Source of the DNA: Beta vulgaris subsp. vulgaris
Taxonomy: Eukaryota > Streptophyta > Magnoliopsida > Caryophyllales > Amaranthaceae
Direction of reading: 5' to 3'
Length of the DNA: 64,000 nucleotides
NCBI RefSeq assembly: GCF_026745355.1
Contig: NC_079209.1
Coordinates: 5,151,507-5,215,506, forward strand
Of this stretch, positions 25,395 through 35,675 are shown in pieces; the first letter of the stretch is position 1; each line of letters opens with the position of its first letter. The position numbers and the translations under genes are program-made. The notes beneath the pieces are model-generated. The model did not search any database. It was not told where the DNA came from and worked only from the letters and a program-made list of their open reading frames with translations.

Positions 25395-26087
25395 AACCTA
25401 AGTGTGTTGTTGCATAATGTATTCACGTTCAAAATTAGATTCTATGTAATCAGCTATGTTTTATTAACTATGTAATATATGTTACAATATGTATTTGTCT
25501 TTTTTCACAAATACTAATATATCTCCATTAAGTTTTTTTAATATCATATTGTTTTATTTACTACATCCAAATTATTTCATAATCATAGTTGCTTTAACAA
25601 ATATTATTATATAGAAATGACAACAACTCAATTTCTTGTCCATCTTAAATACAATATTATAACAAATTAAAAAAATGTATATATATATTTCATATGCGGA
25701 TAACTATCAACATTTTACTTAAATCAAAGTCATTCAATACTATGACACCTTTTCATAACTGAGTAACTGGTTGACACATATACAACAACTTTTTAGACAC
25801 GTCTAATAAAAATTTACATTGAATTGAACACCTGTCTTACACCTATTTTCGTAGACACCTACGTCAAGACACGTAGATGAAATTAAGTTTGCTCATAGTT
25901 TACCTTTCACAAATCTATTTCAGTTCCTTTTGTATTCTATATAAATACAAGAAAAAAACATCAACAAGTACAATATTTCGTCCCTTACATATTAATTAAG
26001 AATGTATTCATACAACTTACATATCTTAAATCTCAAATACTACTCGCTTATAATTGATTAACACTCTCTTTTTCTATTTCAGTATCA

Positions 26088-26447
26088 ATGGAAGAACCAC
26101 GTCGAGTTATTGAGGTAAATATCAAAATTATATTAAATGATATATTAATGCAGTTAAGTCTACCACATGCAGATTTTGGAATTCATGTGGCAATTCATAA
26201 CAAAATAGAAGCATATGTCGATCTTCGTGGAATTCCAAACGTTCGTGGACTTCTACGATTTATTGGATCATCATCTACGCAACTAGGCCCTTCACAACAA
26301 AATGCAGCAAGAAAAGCAATTAAATTTCTAGAAGAAACATATAATATTGAAGTTGCAGATTTCAACTACTATGAGTTCAAAATATTGCAAGATACAAATA
26401 GCCATCTACTTCAAGAATACAATGATTACATCCAAGATCAAAGATAA
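26088..26447 (+). CDS. Helitron-carried small dsRBD-like protein, copy 3 (intact)
   Basis: Intact 119-residue ORF with a well-placed ATG after an acceptor-like TTTCAG at 26077-26082, and a TAA stop. Residues 5-25: helix VIEVNIKIILNDILMQLSLP. Residues 33-45: IHNKIEAYVDLRG, strand-like. Residues 54-80: LRFIGSSSTQ and SQQNAARKAIKFLEETYN, the part most like the second half of a dsRBD (Gly/Ser turn, then an Ala-rich helix). Residues 80-95: IEVADFNYYEFKIL. It is the cleanest frame in the Helitron although RepHel and RPA are dead. It could be a Helitron accessory protein or a captured host gene. I do not know the family name, and the dsRBD link needs profile searches. Confidence 0.65.
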   Translation: MEEPRRVIEVNIKIILNDILMQLSLPHADFGIHVAIHNKIEAYVDLRGIPNVRGLLRFIGSSSTQLGPSQQNAARKAIKFLEETYNIEVADFNYYEFKILQDTNSHLLQEYNDYIQDQR

Positions 26448-26685
26448 AAAACTTGATGTTGCTATCTCTTAGAAAAGTATATTTTATGTAAAATAATATA
26501 TCATAGGAATGTAATATTTGTTTTTTCCTTCGATGTTTACATCTTGATCTACATGTAATTATGCCCAAAATTAAGCTTTTATATATGTACCTTATAAATA
26601 TGTGTATATATAAATAATATTTATATATATAACTTATTATATGTAAAATATTATTCCAAAACTGAGATTATTGTTATAATTCATG

Positions 26686-26709
26686 TTGCGCACGCGGTGG
26701 TCCAACTAG
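26686..26709 (+). promoter_or_regulatory. Helitron 3' terminus with degenerate hairpin
   Basis: The sequence TTGCGCACGCGGTGGTCCAA is followed by CTAG|T. The GC-rich block can only form a short stem (CAC/GTG around GCG, with mismatches outside). The position, base composition and CTAG ending are those of a Helitron end, so it is read as a mutated transposition terminator. Confidence 0.6.
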
Positions 26710-27679
26710 TGATATGAATATGGGGATTCGTTTTTTCATCAATTGTAGATATTGTACAACTATATATTGAGGGATGATAAATATATAAATGGGTTAGATA
26801 CTAGTTTTCGTATAACGAATAAATATTGTTTGTCTGTGGAAAATTGTTTGTGTTCTTTTCCCCTTATTTGTAATACGAAACACAAACAATTTTTTTTTCA
26901 TACACGAACAATATTTTTCATATAGACAAATAATATTTATCATACGAAAACTTGTGTTAGATATATCTAAATGTTAGACGTTTATCAAAACCTCCTATAT
27001 ATTTCCGTTATTATTGTTGAATTTTCCCCTTATTAAACTGCCTCTTATTGGGTTTTCAACTTGAGAGTTTAGTCTACTGATTGTATTTTTTTGGGTGTGA
27101 GATGATACTTGAGCAGTTTGAGATAATTTAGGTGTTGGACATCTAAGCAACAAACATCAAAGTAATTCTAATTAATCTTGGCCTTACTCCTAAAATTTAA
27201 TCTCGAATACATTTAATTTTGAATGCTGAGTGTTTGATTCAGAGATTCTTGCTAAGTTTGGTCCATTGACGATTGATATAGACCTCATTTTCCATTGAAG
27301 AGTAAAACACTGAAGTACTATTTTGGGTTTGTATGTGTAGAAAATTGCATTAGTTTATATTGACTGCATCATGTTTGTAATACTTAGTTGTCCCACAAGG
27401 TAGGAAAAACTAACTATAATAATGTTGTTTTAGCCCATGAAAACAAAATATTGTTTCACTATGTAATTTTGTGCAAGTTTATGTGATTTTGATTAGACTT
27501 TTTGTGTGTTATTAAAGATTAATATAAGAAACAAAGACCATTATAAGATGTCTTGAAAATCTATAGAATTTGCAATAGCGATGTTCTTGCATGAGGGATT
27601 GTTGTTAGCAACTAAAGCAATATAATAATTCCAAGTTTCAATTATGCCATTAATTTCCTTTCAATGATTTACCATAGAT
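26710..27679. other. No gene seen
   Basis: AT-rich DNA between the Helitron and the CACTA element. It holds several imperfect copies of a CGAACAATATTTTTC/ACACAAACAATT type word (26815-26950), but no ORF and no terminal motif. Confidence 0.5.
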
Positions 27680-27904
27680 CACTAGTGGAAAAAACATTAT
27701 ATGTCACTTTGTACCAGATGCGGTTTTTGTAAAACCGAATCCGAAAATGAATAAAAAAATGCGAGGGAAACTTGGCAAAGAAAAGCGGATGCGGTCCAAA
27801 AAAAACCGCATCAGATTTAATATCGGATGCAGTTTTTTTTAACCTGATGCGGTTCAGGGGACCGCATCCGAAACTCCTCTGCTATATGCCTTCGCTCAAA
27901 AAAA

Positions 27905-28180
27905 CCCACCTACTCTGAACACAAATATTTTTGCTCCCAAGTACAAAACTCACTGCACGGACAACTTGCGCCACTACCACTGCCCACGCTGGCGACTTGC
28001 CACCACCACCAACTCCTGTGACTTGCGCACGTGAAGATTCGCCACCACCAGCTAGGCTAGTTTCGTCCTAATTTCGCGCCACCACTACCCTTATATCGCG
28101 CCACCACTGCCCTAGTTTGGCGCCACCACTTCTGCCCTAGTTTTGCGCCACCACTGCTGCTCCCTAGCTTCATTCCTCCT
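27905..28180 (+). repeat. Imperfect minisatellite around CGCCACCACT
   Basis: The word GCGCCACCACT (and variants TTGCCACCACC, GGCGCCACCACTT) is repeated about seven times at short, uneven spacing with TAGTTT links. It probably was a 5' leader or exon of the CACTA gene. No coding frame was found. Confidence 0.6.
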
Positions 28181-28440
28181 CCTCCCCTTCCTAACCAACT
28201 ACATTACCACCTTTTCCTAGCTAGGTAACTAAAAATTTCATAACTTTTATTGTAATCTCATAAATTTATAATTCATTGTAATTTTATGAATAATTGTTAG
28301 TGAAATTAGGTTGTATGACAGTTTCAGGGTTTAAATTTTATTCATTTGAGTTAATTTAATTTCAATTGGAGTAGTTAGTTTGATTTAGAGGTTAAAAAAC
28401 TAGGTCTTTGTGGTAGGATGAGTATGATTGTTATTTATGT

Positions 28441-28505
28441 AGTTTAGTTTAGTTTAGTTTAGTTTAGTGTAGTTTAATTTAGTTTAGTTTAATTTAGTTT
28501 AGTTT
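28441..28505 (+). repeat. (TTTAG)n tandem repeat
   Basis: About 13 near-perfect TTTAG/TTTAA units in a row inside the left arm of the outer CACTA. Confidence 0.85.
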
Positions 28506-28755
28506 GGTAATTTATACTAATTTGTACTTTAAACTTTGTTGTTGATTATTGAAGCTAGCTAGTGACGGAGTGGTAGTGATGGAGTCTTGAGTTCCATTTC
28601 CCTATTTACAACCTTGATATTGGTATGTTATCGCTCATACTTAACTTTCTTTAATTTCATATATTACTAAATTGGTTTATATGTGTAAATTGGTTTATAT
28701 GTGCAAATATGTATATATATATCGTTGAATTAAGATTAGATGTAAGATACTTAAC

Positions 28756-29020
28756 TTTTAGCCGCATGTAATGGCATGTTTAGTTCTTATTAGGATCACT
28801 ATATGTATTACAATCAACAAAACTAGCTTCACATGTATTGAAACTCACTTTGGGTAAGTGGATGTCATTTTGGGCCGATTTCGGCTTTTCATGTTCCAAT
28901 TCTTTAATTTCTCACTTTTAGCTGCATGTAATGGCATGTTTAGTTCCTATTAGGATCACTATATATGTAAGGAATCGATTTGGGTACATGAAACTCGTTA
29001 TGGCCTATTTCTAGTTTTGA
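28756..29020 (+). repeat. CACTA internal repeat units, left arm
   Basis: Two copies, about 160 bp apart, of a unit with GCATGTAATGGCATGTTTAGTTC and a TGGGTAA...GGGCCGATTT...TTTTCATGTTC segment. The same unit family is tandemly repeated in the right arm (34440-35200). Confidence 0.7.
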
Positions 29021-29285
29021 GCAGTGGTGGGGACTGTGCAAGGGGGTGTGTGTAGTGATCGGCAGTGTAGGGGGCAGGTGGCAAGGGGTGACAGTGCAAG
29101 CAAGGGGGTGGGGGCAGTGTGCACAGGGGTGGGGAGTGCTGCGACGGAGGGGGGCGGTGCAGGGGGTGTGTTCAGTGGGGGCAGTGCAAGGGGTGGGGGA
29201 GGGCTGCAAGCTAAGGGTGGGGGCAGAGGGGTGGCTGCAGTGCAGGGGGAAGGTGGCAGGGGGGTGGTTTAGCGGTGCACGCGGC
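29020..29285 (+). repeat. G-rich low-complexity block
   Basis: About 260 bases dominated by runs of three to six G separated by CAGTG, CAAG or TGT, for example GCAAGGGGGTGGGGGCAGTG. The frames open here on both strands are by-products of composition. The density of G-runs on the plus strand could form G-quadruplexes. Confidence 0.85.
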
Positions 29286-30461
29286 ATCATTTTTTTTGTT
29301 TAAGTATGCGCGTTTCTAATTTCCTTCATGTTCTTGTCATATCTTTCGAGTTTATAATTTATTTCACACTACTACAAAAGGAGTGTTATCGCGACGCTTT
29401 TTAACTCATTTGCCGACGCTTAAAAGCGTCGCGAAATTCGCTCTCGACGCTTCCAAAAAGCGTCGAGCAGAATCAGTCGGCAATTCGCGTCACTAAAAAG
29501 CGTCGCCATTGACGTCACCAAAAAGTGTCTCCCTTACCCGTATAGCCGTCGCCACATTGGTTAGTGGGGTGCCATCAATTAATTTATAGACGCTTTAAAG
29601 TGTCCTAATTCGAGACGCTTTTTGTCGACTATAATTAGTCACGACGCTTTTTAGTGTTGAGAGAAATTTGGCTGGAAAATTATTCTTATATTTGTCATAA
29701 GTTCTTGACAAGGAAAAGTGTCTAGATTTTGTATGGACTCTTTTGGTACTTGTTTCCTAATTAATTAACAAATAATAATATATAATAATATAGTAATATA
29801 ATATATAGTAAGTTAGAATATAAAGTCAACAATGGAACTTGAAGATTACATAAAAATACTTCGAACAATGTATATATTATCATAAATCATAAACGTAGTT
29901 CATACAATTAAAATTCCTACACACGTTCATCAATAATACTTCATAACTAATATGTTTCTAAAAATATCACAAAACTAAAACACACTAAAAATGTAGTTGT
30001 AGCCTTACAAAGCTAACTAATACTAAGATCTAGCAAAACAATGATGGTAGCCAATTTGAAGCCTCACGTAATGTTCTCCTGTTCTTGATCTGTTAGACCT
30101 TTATTATTATTTTCGAGTACCTTCAAAAGATGAAAAATAAGACCAAAATTATAATTAGGACATGTAATATATCCCAAGAAATAGGTAACACGAGCAGAAA
30201 ATAATTTAGACTAGAAAGACGAACACTATAAGGTTCATAATTTACAGAAGGTTGTTCAAATGTTTCCTCCAATAAAAGATGAATACACCCTACAGATGCC
30301 CCTCCTTTACATTTCTCTCCTTTCTATACAATATCTTAAGGGGATAAAGAAGGTTCTTGTGAGAACGCTCCGTAAAGTCCTCATTTCCAAAGTTGTAAAT
30401 ATCCATGGATAGATAGAACAAAATTATTAAAGAAAACAAGAGAATATATACGGGACCATAT

Positions 30462-30912
30462 CTACTTTTGCGCAATGACAATCTCACTCAAATTACGAGG
30501 ACAAACACATTTTTCTACATTATACAAGGGGATTGGGTACCTCAATTCCGAATCAAAATTCAGAAACACATGTACAGGCAAGTGTGGTTCAAGCTGTATT
30601 AGCTCCATATTTTGATGTAATTGGTTATTCCTTAACTGATCTTATCTATCGAATAAGTTCTCTATATACTACATAACCAGAGGAGTGCACCAACTGTGGA
30701 CAGATTCTCAAGGAAGAGCAGTCCTACACAACAAGCTCAACAAACGCACGAGGAATCCACAAAACCATCCATGTGAAGCTACCATATTCAAACATGTCAC
30801 TGTTTGGGGTCAGAGTCACATACCCTTGAAGCTTCTCTAGGGTTGAAGGCTTTGGAGCTCCTCTCGAAGTCCTCCAATTTTGTAGAAGTAAGCTACTTCC
30901 TATACTACCCAT
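30462..30912 (-). other. Unassigned exon-like ORFs inside the nested CACTA
   Basis: Two short minus-strand frames: 30724-30912 (62 codons, words GSSLLLQNWRTSRGAPKP and MFEYGSFTWMVLWIPRAF) and 30462-30608 (48 codons, MELIQLEPHLPVHVFLNF). Their composition looks coding, and they share the strand of the CTP synthase exon, so they may be captured host exons. I do not recognise them. Confidence 0.3.
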
Positions 30913-31212
30913 CTCCTCTATTTATAATAAGTTTCTGAAAATCTTAACACAACATTCTCAAATCTACCACTCTAGGAAGTATATTCATTTTGGCATATAT
31001 ATGAACCAACAAAGACCCCATCAATAAAACATCAGCTTCTCTACACTAAATATTACTTACACCCATCAAGTAATTAAGTTAAACAAAAAAAAATGCATCA
31101 AATCGAGTTATAGAAATAAGAACAGACTGCAATGCAATGAAGTACAGAAGTTGATTATCAGAGCACGTTATCGGACAAGCTTAGACTGACATTGGCACAA
31201 ATCTCTTCTCAC

Positions 31213-31299
31213 CTGATATATCTTCCCAGTAGTAATGTTGTTGTCTCGTGTGAGTGTCACATTAAGGAAACGCTCGTAATTACCCAAGTCCAAGTCAAC
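31213..31299 (-). pseudogene. Captured exon of CTP synthase
   Basis: The minus-strand reading is exactly 29 codons containing [18 protein letters not shown] followed by [10 protein letters not shown], one of the most conserved stretches of the synthetase domain of CTP synthase, which makes CTP from UTP with glutamine and ATP. It is bounded by AG (before 31299, minus strand) and GT (31212-31211), so it corresponds to one complete exon with intact splice sites. Neighbouring CTP synthase exons could not be found. It lies in the nested CACTA and is therefore a captured fragment, not a working gene. Confidence 0.85.
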
Positions 31300-32169
31300 C
31301 TTTATGAATATACACGAGGGATATGTTAAAATTTCAAAATCCAAAACTCAAAGAAGAAAATATTTTCAACCAAAATTAGGCTAAATACAAGAATGAAGTG
31401 CATTCCTGGAATGCTGAAGTAAAAACTAAAAAGTATGTTATCATATTTGACTGATGGATCAAGCAGTAGGTAATATGCATATGGGAGGCCATACATTTAA
31501 GACAGCAAAACAGACACACTAGAATGCCAGTGACCTGATAACAAATACTAAAGCCAAAAGCATCAAGTCATATAGTTCCCAATGTCCTGTAATTTAACAG
31601 ACAGACAACTTGTCACGGAGCAATGTCATTTTGCTTCAAGAAAATCTTTCAAGAGCAGATTACACTTAGCTATTTATAGGTTAATTCTAATTTTGCAGTG
31701 GCGTTGGTACTGAATGAAGTTCATCCTTTGTTGATTTCATTATCTATTAGGTGTTAATGTTATAGAAAAAGGTCTGTTTGGTTGGTATTTACTTCTTTCA
31801 TATTGCTTCCACTTGGGAAGTGACTCTAAGGCTTATTGTCACTATTCTTGATTGCTGAGTTTCTGTAATAGTCTTCTGTCTATAATGTTTTAGATTTTAT
31901 ATGAATGCTGCAGGGTACTCAGGCCCGGTGATATAGGATTTGTTTCCTTGAAGAAGCCTCCTCCTATGAAAACTTGGAAGGTTAGCTGTTGCTTGCCTCC
32001 TCCTATGATAGAACATAATTATTAAAGAAAACAAGGAAATATCAAATGCTAAAGAAACTACCAATCCCACTATCTAAGTTTACTATGATTCAAAATCATA
32101 GAATATTATCATGCTAAAAGCCATCAAATATAATCATCAGAACTCATGAAGTATGATAAAGATCAATCT

Positions 32170-32517
32170 GACTATTTCTTCTTTTATTATTTAGCTATAG
32201 TGAATTTCAACTACTGCATCTTCTATTTTCCCAACTGCATTAAATGACAATACAAACTCATATTAGAATATCTCGTGGTTTATATAATAAACCAAACGTA
32301 GGAGCAGGAGCAGCACTGGAGTTTCAAAACAAGTTATTTAGCTACCCAAGTTATTTCAAAACAAATGTTCAGACTATTTCTTCTTTTATTATTTAGCTAT
32401 TGTGAATTTCAACTTCTGCATCTTGTTTTCCCAACTGCATTAAATTACAATACAAACTCATATTAGAATTTCTCATGGTTTATATAATAAACCAAACGTA
32501 GGAGCAGCACTGGAGTT
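32170..32517 (-). repeat. Tandem duplication of about 200 bp in the nested CACTA
   Basis: 32170-32320 and 32372-32517 share long words (GACTATTTCTTCTTTTATTA, GGTTTATATAATAAACC, ACGTAGGAGCAG) in the same order, 202 bases apart. The minus strand of the flank (32515-32660) has an open stretch with VDKSHVIAFVAGIFAKLQ, which may be another captured exon. Confidence 0.65.
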
Positions 32518-33419
32518 GGAGTAAGCAACATCCAGCAAGACATCAACCTCCACAGGCCACACTATAGTGACCATAATTGAATGTTGCAACTTCGCAAAGA
32601 TGCCAGCAACAAAAGCTATAACGTGTGACTTGTCAACACTCAAGGCAAGGGGACAGTGGCAGTTTCTCTAAAGTTCAGCAGAACCTCCAAAACAAAACAA
32701 GCAAACAGAAAATTGGCATAAAGGATCCAAAAATGAATCAGAGCCTAGAGCAAACAGAAATTTTTTTCTATATCATGTTCTAGACATTAGTGCACAAGAC
32801 TAAAATGTTCAAGTCACAGTGGCATGTCAAAAAGGAGGCTATTTCTCTGTGAATGCTTTAATGGAAGTTATTTCAAAACAAGTTATTAATCCCCACTATT
32901 AACATATAGTTTCTGTTAAAGTAGTAGCACTAAGTCACTTCTTCCTTTTCTCTCAAATTTCCATCCATGACAAACTTTCAAATCCAGGTATACATAATAC
33001 ATTATGCCTTTTCGACATTGCAGTAAATTTAGCATTTATAAATAAATAAATCAGTGTTTTTTTCCATCTTCTACACTACTACTGCCTAAAATTGCATCCG
33101 GCAAAATCTTGTAATTAATTGAGACTTTTAACCAACTGATATTTTCTGAGACACATGAACATAATATGAGACTGTGCTCTAATTAATAAAACCTAAAATA
33201 TAACAAAAACCTATTGTAATTCGAAAAAACTGATTGGTATTTACAAAATTCATCAAAAAAACAACAATTGGAGACAAATTACAGAAGGCACACATACCTG
33301 ATGATACTGAATATGATGGCAAACAAGAACAATTTTATTGAAATTTCAGAGAATTCTGTTGTACAACTCAAATTCTCGCAGCTTTGCAATTACTTCAAGA
33401 CGGTTGATAGGTAGGAGAT

Positions 33420-33640
33420 GAAGACTTCAATAGAAATTTGAAGAATTGGTACGAAAAAGAAAAGGAGGACAATGAAGAAGGCATACCTGATGAAGAAGAC
33501 GATTATATATGGCGAGCAATTGATGAGCGAGTTGAGAAGAAGACGATTCTAGGGTTTCACGCACGTTTAACTACCCAGCGTAGGTTTCTCTTCGTTAGAG
33601 CGCAGTATCTTTTGCGTGTGCAGTGTGTGAGCACTAACAA
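33420..33640 (-). other. Captured gene 5' leader-like sequence
   Basis: On the minus strand the stretch near 33565 reads GTGAAACCCTAGAATCG, with the AAACCCTA box common in leaders of plant housekeeping genes, then a pyrimidine-rich leader (TCTTCTTCTCAACTCGC). It lies upstream, in the minus direction, of the CTP synthase exon, so it may be the start of the captured segment. The plus-strand frame here (77 codons) is probably a shadow. Confidence 0.3.
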
Positions 33641-33861
33641 TCTAATAAATTCACGTCCCTTACCCGTGTAATTAGGACGCTTAAAAATGTAGGCAACATT
33701 CTCGACGCCTTTAAGCGTCGAGATACTGCGGAATCAATTTGACCCGCTCAGCGCTTATGCCGAGGCGTCGAGCATTAAGCGTCCAGAAGGTAAGGGTTTT
33801 CTAGTAGTGTCATGTTTTTGTTTGATCTTGCGCGTTTCTAAAATCTTTTTGTAAATATTTC

Positions 33862-35350
33862 AGGATTCTCAAACATGGTCCTAGATGATGTGATTGTGGA
33901 GGAAGAAAGTGACGAGGTAACCGATAAGTCATCATTTGATGATGACGAGTATGATGCGGATAAGGAGGAGGATAAGGTAAACCAGAAGATGTAGCGCATG
34001 ATGAGGCGCTTGGAAGATGAGGAAATGCGCAGGGTTCACCTCCTCGAGGAGCAAGGAGATAATGCTCCCCCCATTGACAACAACGCTCGGGAAGATCATC
34101 CAGTTGTCTCGTCGCTCAGTGTGCCACCCAAAAAAGTTAGGGAAAGAGTTGCAAGTTTCAACCAAAACTCCAAGGAGTGTTGCAACAAAGAAGCGGAAAG
34201 GTAGGGGTGCGAATAAGGGTTTGAATGTTAAGACCCAAATGACCCTCGAGTATGATGATTTGGGTCAACCTTGTGGTCAGTGGCGTGTAATGTATAGGCA
34301 GCATATCGGGTTTTGTATGCGCAAACTCGATATTTTGGTGAAGTGGAAAGATATGCCCGAGGCAATGAAGAAATCATTAAGGAAAGACACTTGTGTAAGT
34401 TTTTTTACATTTAGCAAAGCATGCTCCATGTACTTAGTTTAAGGTATTTAGCAAGATGTTAGGACATATTTAGTTCTAATAACAACATATACGACCGTTA
34501 TAGAAAACTAAAAGCCATTCATATACTTATAAACCCATTTTGGGTAAGTAAATGTCAATTCGGGCCGATTTTTGCATTTCATGTTCATGTACTTAGTTTC
34601 GAGGATTTAGCCACATATTTAGACATATGTAACTATAAATACAACATATATACCCATTAGAGTCAAGAAAAGTCACTACTTCACATGCTTCGAAACCCAT
34701 ATTGGGTAAATGAAAGCCAATTCGGGCTGATTTATGCTTTTCATGTTCCATGCACTTAATTTCACGCATTTATCAGCATGTTAGGACATATATAGTATGT
34801 GTTGAGGTTCATGTTTGATATAGCCTCATGTTGCAAGGAAGTCGGGGATATTGACAAGGTATTATACATGACAACCCATTTTCGCCTTTTTGACCTTTTT
34901 TGGCCTTGAAGTTCAATTTACATATTTTTCCATATTTAGACACCTGTTAGGACATATATAGTACTAATAGCAACATATATAGAACCATTAGAGTCAAGAA
35001 CCACCATTTCTCATGCTTTGAAACCCATTTAGCCACATGTTAAGACATACATAGTACTAATAGCTACATATATAACCATTAGAGTCAAGAAAAGTCACTT
35101 CACATGCTTTGAAACCCAATTTGGGTAAATGAAGGTCATTTCGGGCCGATATTTGACTTCTTAGCTCAACTTTAATTTCTTTAACCTCCCGCACTTAGTC
35201 TCATTATTGACTTCTTATGTGTGTTTCATTATGAATGTTTTCATAAGGTGTTTATCAAGGGCAAGCCAAGAGAGGATTCTTTCACCACCTCTAAGATAAA
35301 CGAGGTTCGGGATTTGCTAGCATGCCACCTTACCGACTTTTGCATGTGAG
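33862..35350 (+). pseudogene. CACTA-associated Ptta/En/Spm-type protein
   Basis: The first readable exon starts at an acceptor TTTCAG (33857-33862), with ATG at 33875, and encodes an acidic part (DDVIVEEESDEVTDKSS) broken by TAG at 33992. A frameshift before 34200 leads to a basic part, KKRKGRGANKG, and then LEYDDLGQPCGQW and WKDMPEAMKKSLRKD, ending at a donor GTAAGT (34395). A later exon-like piece at about 35250-35348 contains IKGKPREDSFTTSK. This matches the plant transposase Ptta/En/Spm family, a DNA-binding partner protein of CACTA elements. It is not functional as it stands. Confidence 0.65.
34440..35200 (+). repeat. Tandem intronic repeats of the CACTA gene
   Basis: At least four diverged units of about 120-170 bp lie between two exons. 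Each has ATGTTAGGACATATATAGT, AACATATATA.CC.TTAGAGTCAAGAA, AAACCCA.TTTGGGTAAATGA and TTCGGGCCGATTT words. Related units are in the left arm at 28756-29020. Confidence 0.75.
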
Positions 35351-35577
35351 GATGATGTCGCGGCTTTGAGCTTTTTTTGTTAGGATTATGTTACTAGCTA
35401 CATTCACTTCATATGTTTATTTTTGATTTTAGTACTTATTTATAACTTCATTTGTAGTACATTATGAATATTATATTATATATAATAATACCATTTTGAG
35501 TACTTTAATTATACGACGCGTGCTTGAGATGTTTTCTAATTAAGGCAGGTTTAAATACAAGCTTTATATAAATATAA

Positions 35578-35616
35578 TATATATATATATATATGTATAT
35601 AAATATAATAAATATA

Positions 35617-35675
<59 letters not shown>
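35578..35675. repeat. (TA)n microsatellite
   Basis: Nearly pure AT dinucleotide repeat, about 95 bases, with a few interruptions, next to the right subterminal region of the outer CACTA. Confidence 0.9.

Larger units (their letters stand above)
23970..25400 (+). repeat. Tandem duplication carrying small-gene copies 1 and 2
   Basis: About 23975-24585 and 24765-25394 are diverged direct copies offset by about 790 bp. The similarity begins well before the ORFs (TAAATGTT then ACGTAAATTT, CAAATCATATCAA, GAATATTTAAACAACACGTG) and includes the CACACA tract. Copy 3 (26088) is more diverged and its upstream region does not obviously match. Confidence 0.8.
15705..26709 (+). mobile_element. Helitron, about 11 kb, near-complete but decaying
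   Basis: It contains the two genes that define plant Helitrons, RepHel and an RPA1-like gene, in the same orientation. The 3' end is placed at CTAG (26706-26709) followed by T, with an imperfect GC-rich hairpin just upstream (GCGCACGCGGTGGTC, 26688-26702). The 5' end is proposed at 15705, where A|TCCTATATTATATAAC fits the A|TC rule, although other A|TC sites upstream (for example 12875) cannot be excluded. Order: upstream exons, RepHel, RPA1-like gene, three tandem small genes, 3' hairpin. Stops and frameshifts in RepHel and RPA mean it is no longer autonomous. Confidence 0.75.
29367..33809 (-). mobile_element. CACTA transposon, nested, carrying captured gene pieces
   Basis: The left end is CACTACTACAAAAGGAGTG (29367), the right end TAAGGGTTTTCTAGTAGTG (33809), with the 3-bp duplication TCA on both sides (29364-29366 and 33810-33812). 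Subterminal arrays are built from GACGCTTTTTA/AAAAGCGTCG words (29388-29660 and 33670-33785). They differ from those of the outer element, so this is a separate family. No transposase ORF was found. The interior holds a CTP synthase exon on the minus strand and other unassigned exon-like pieces. Confidence 0.9.

Noticed and set aside
28940..29303. Three overlapping ORFs in the G-rich block, both strands
   Set aside because: Produced by low-complexity composition. No domain and no start context.
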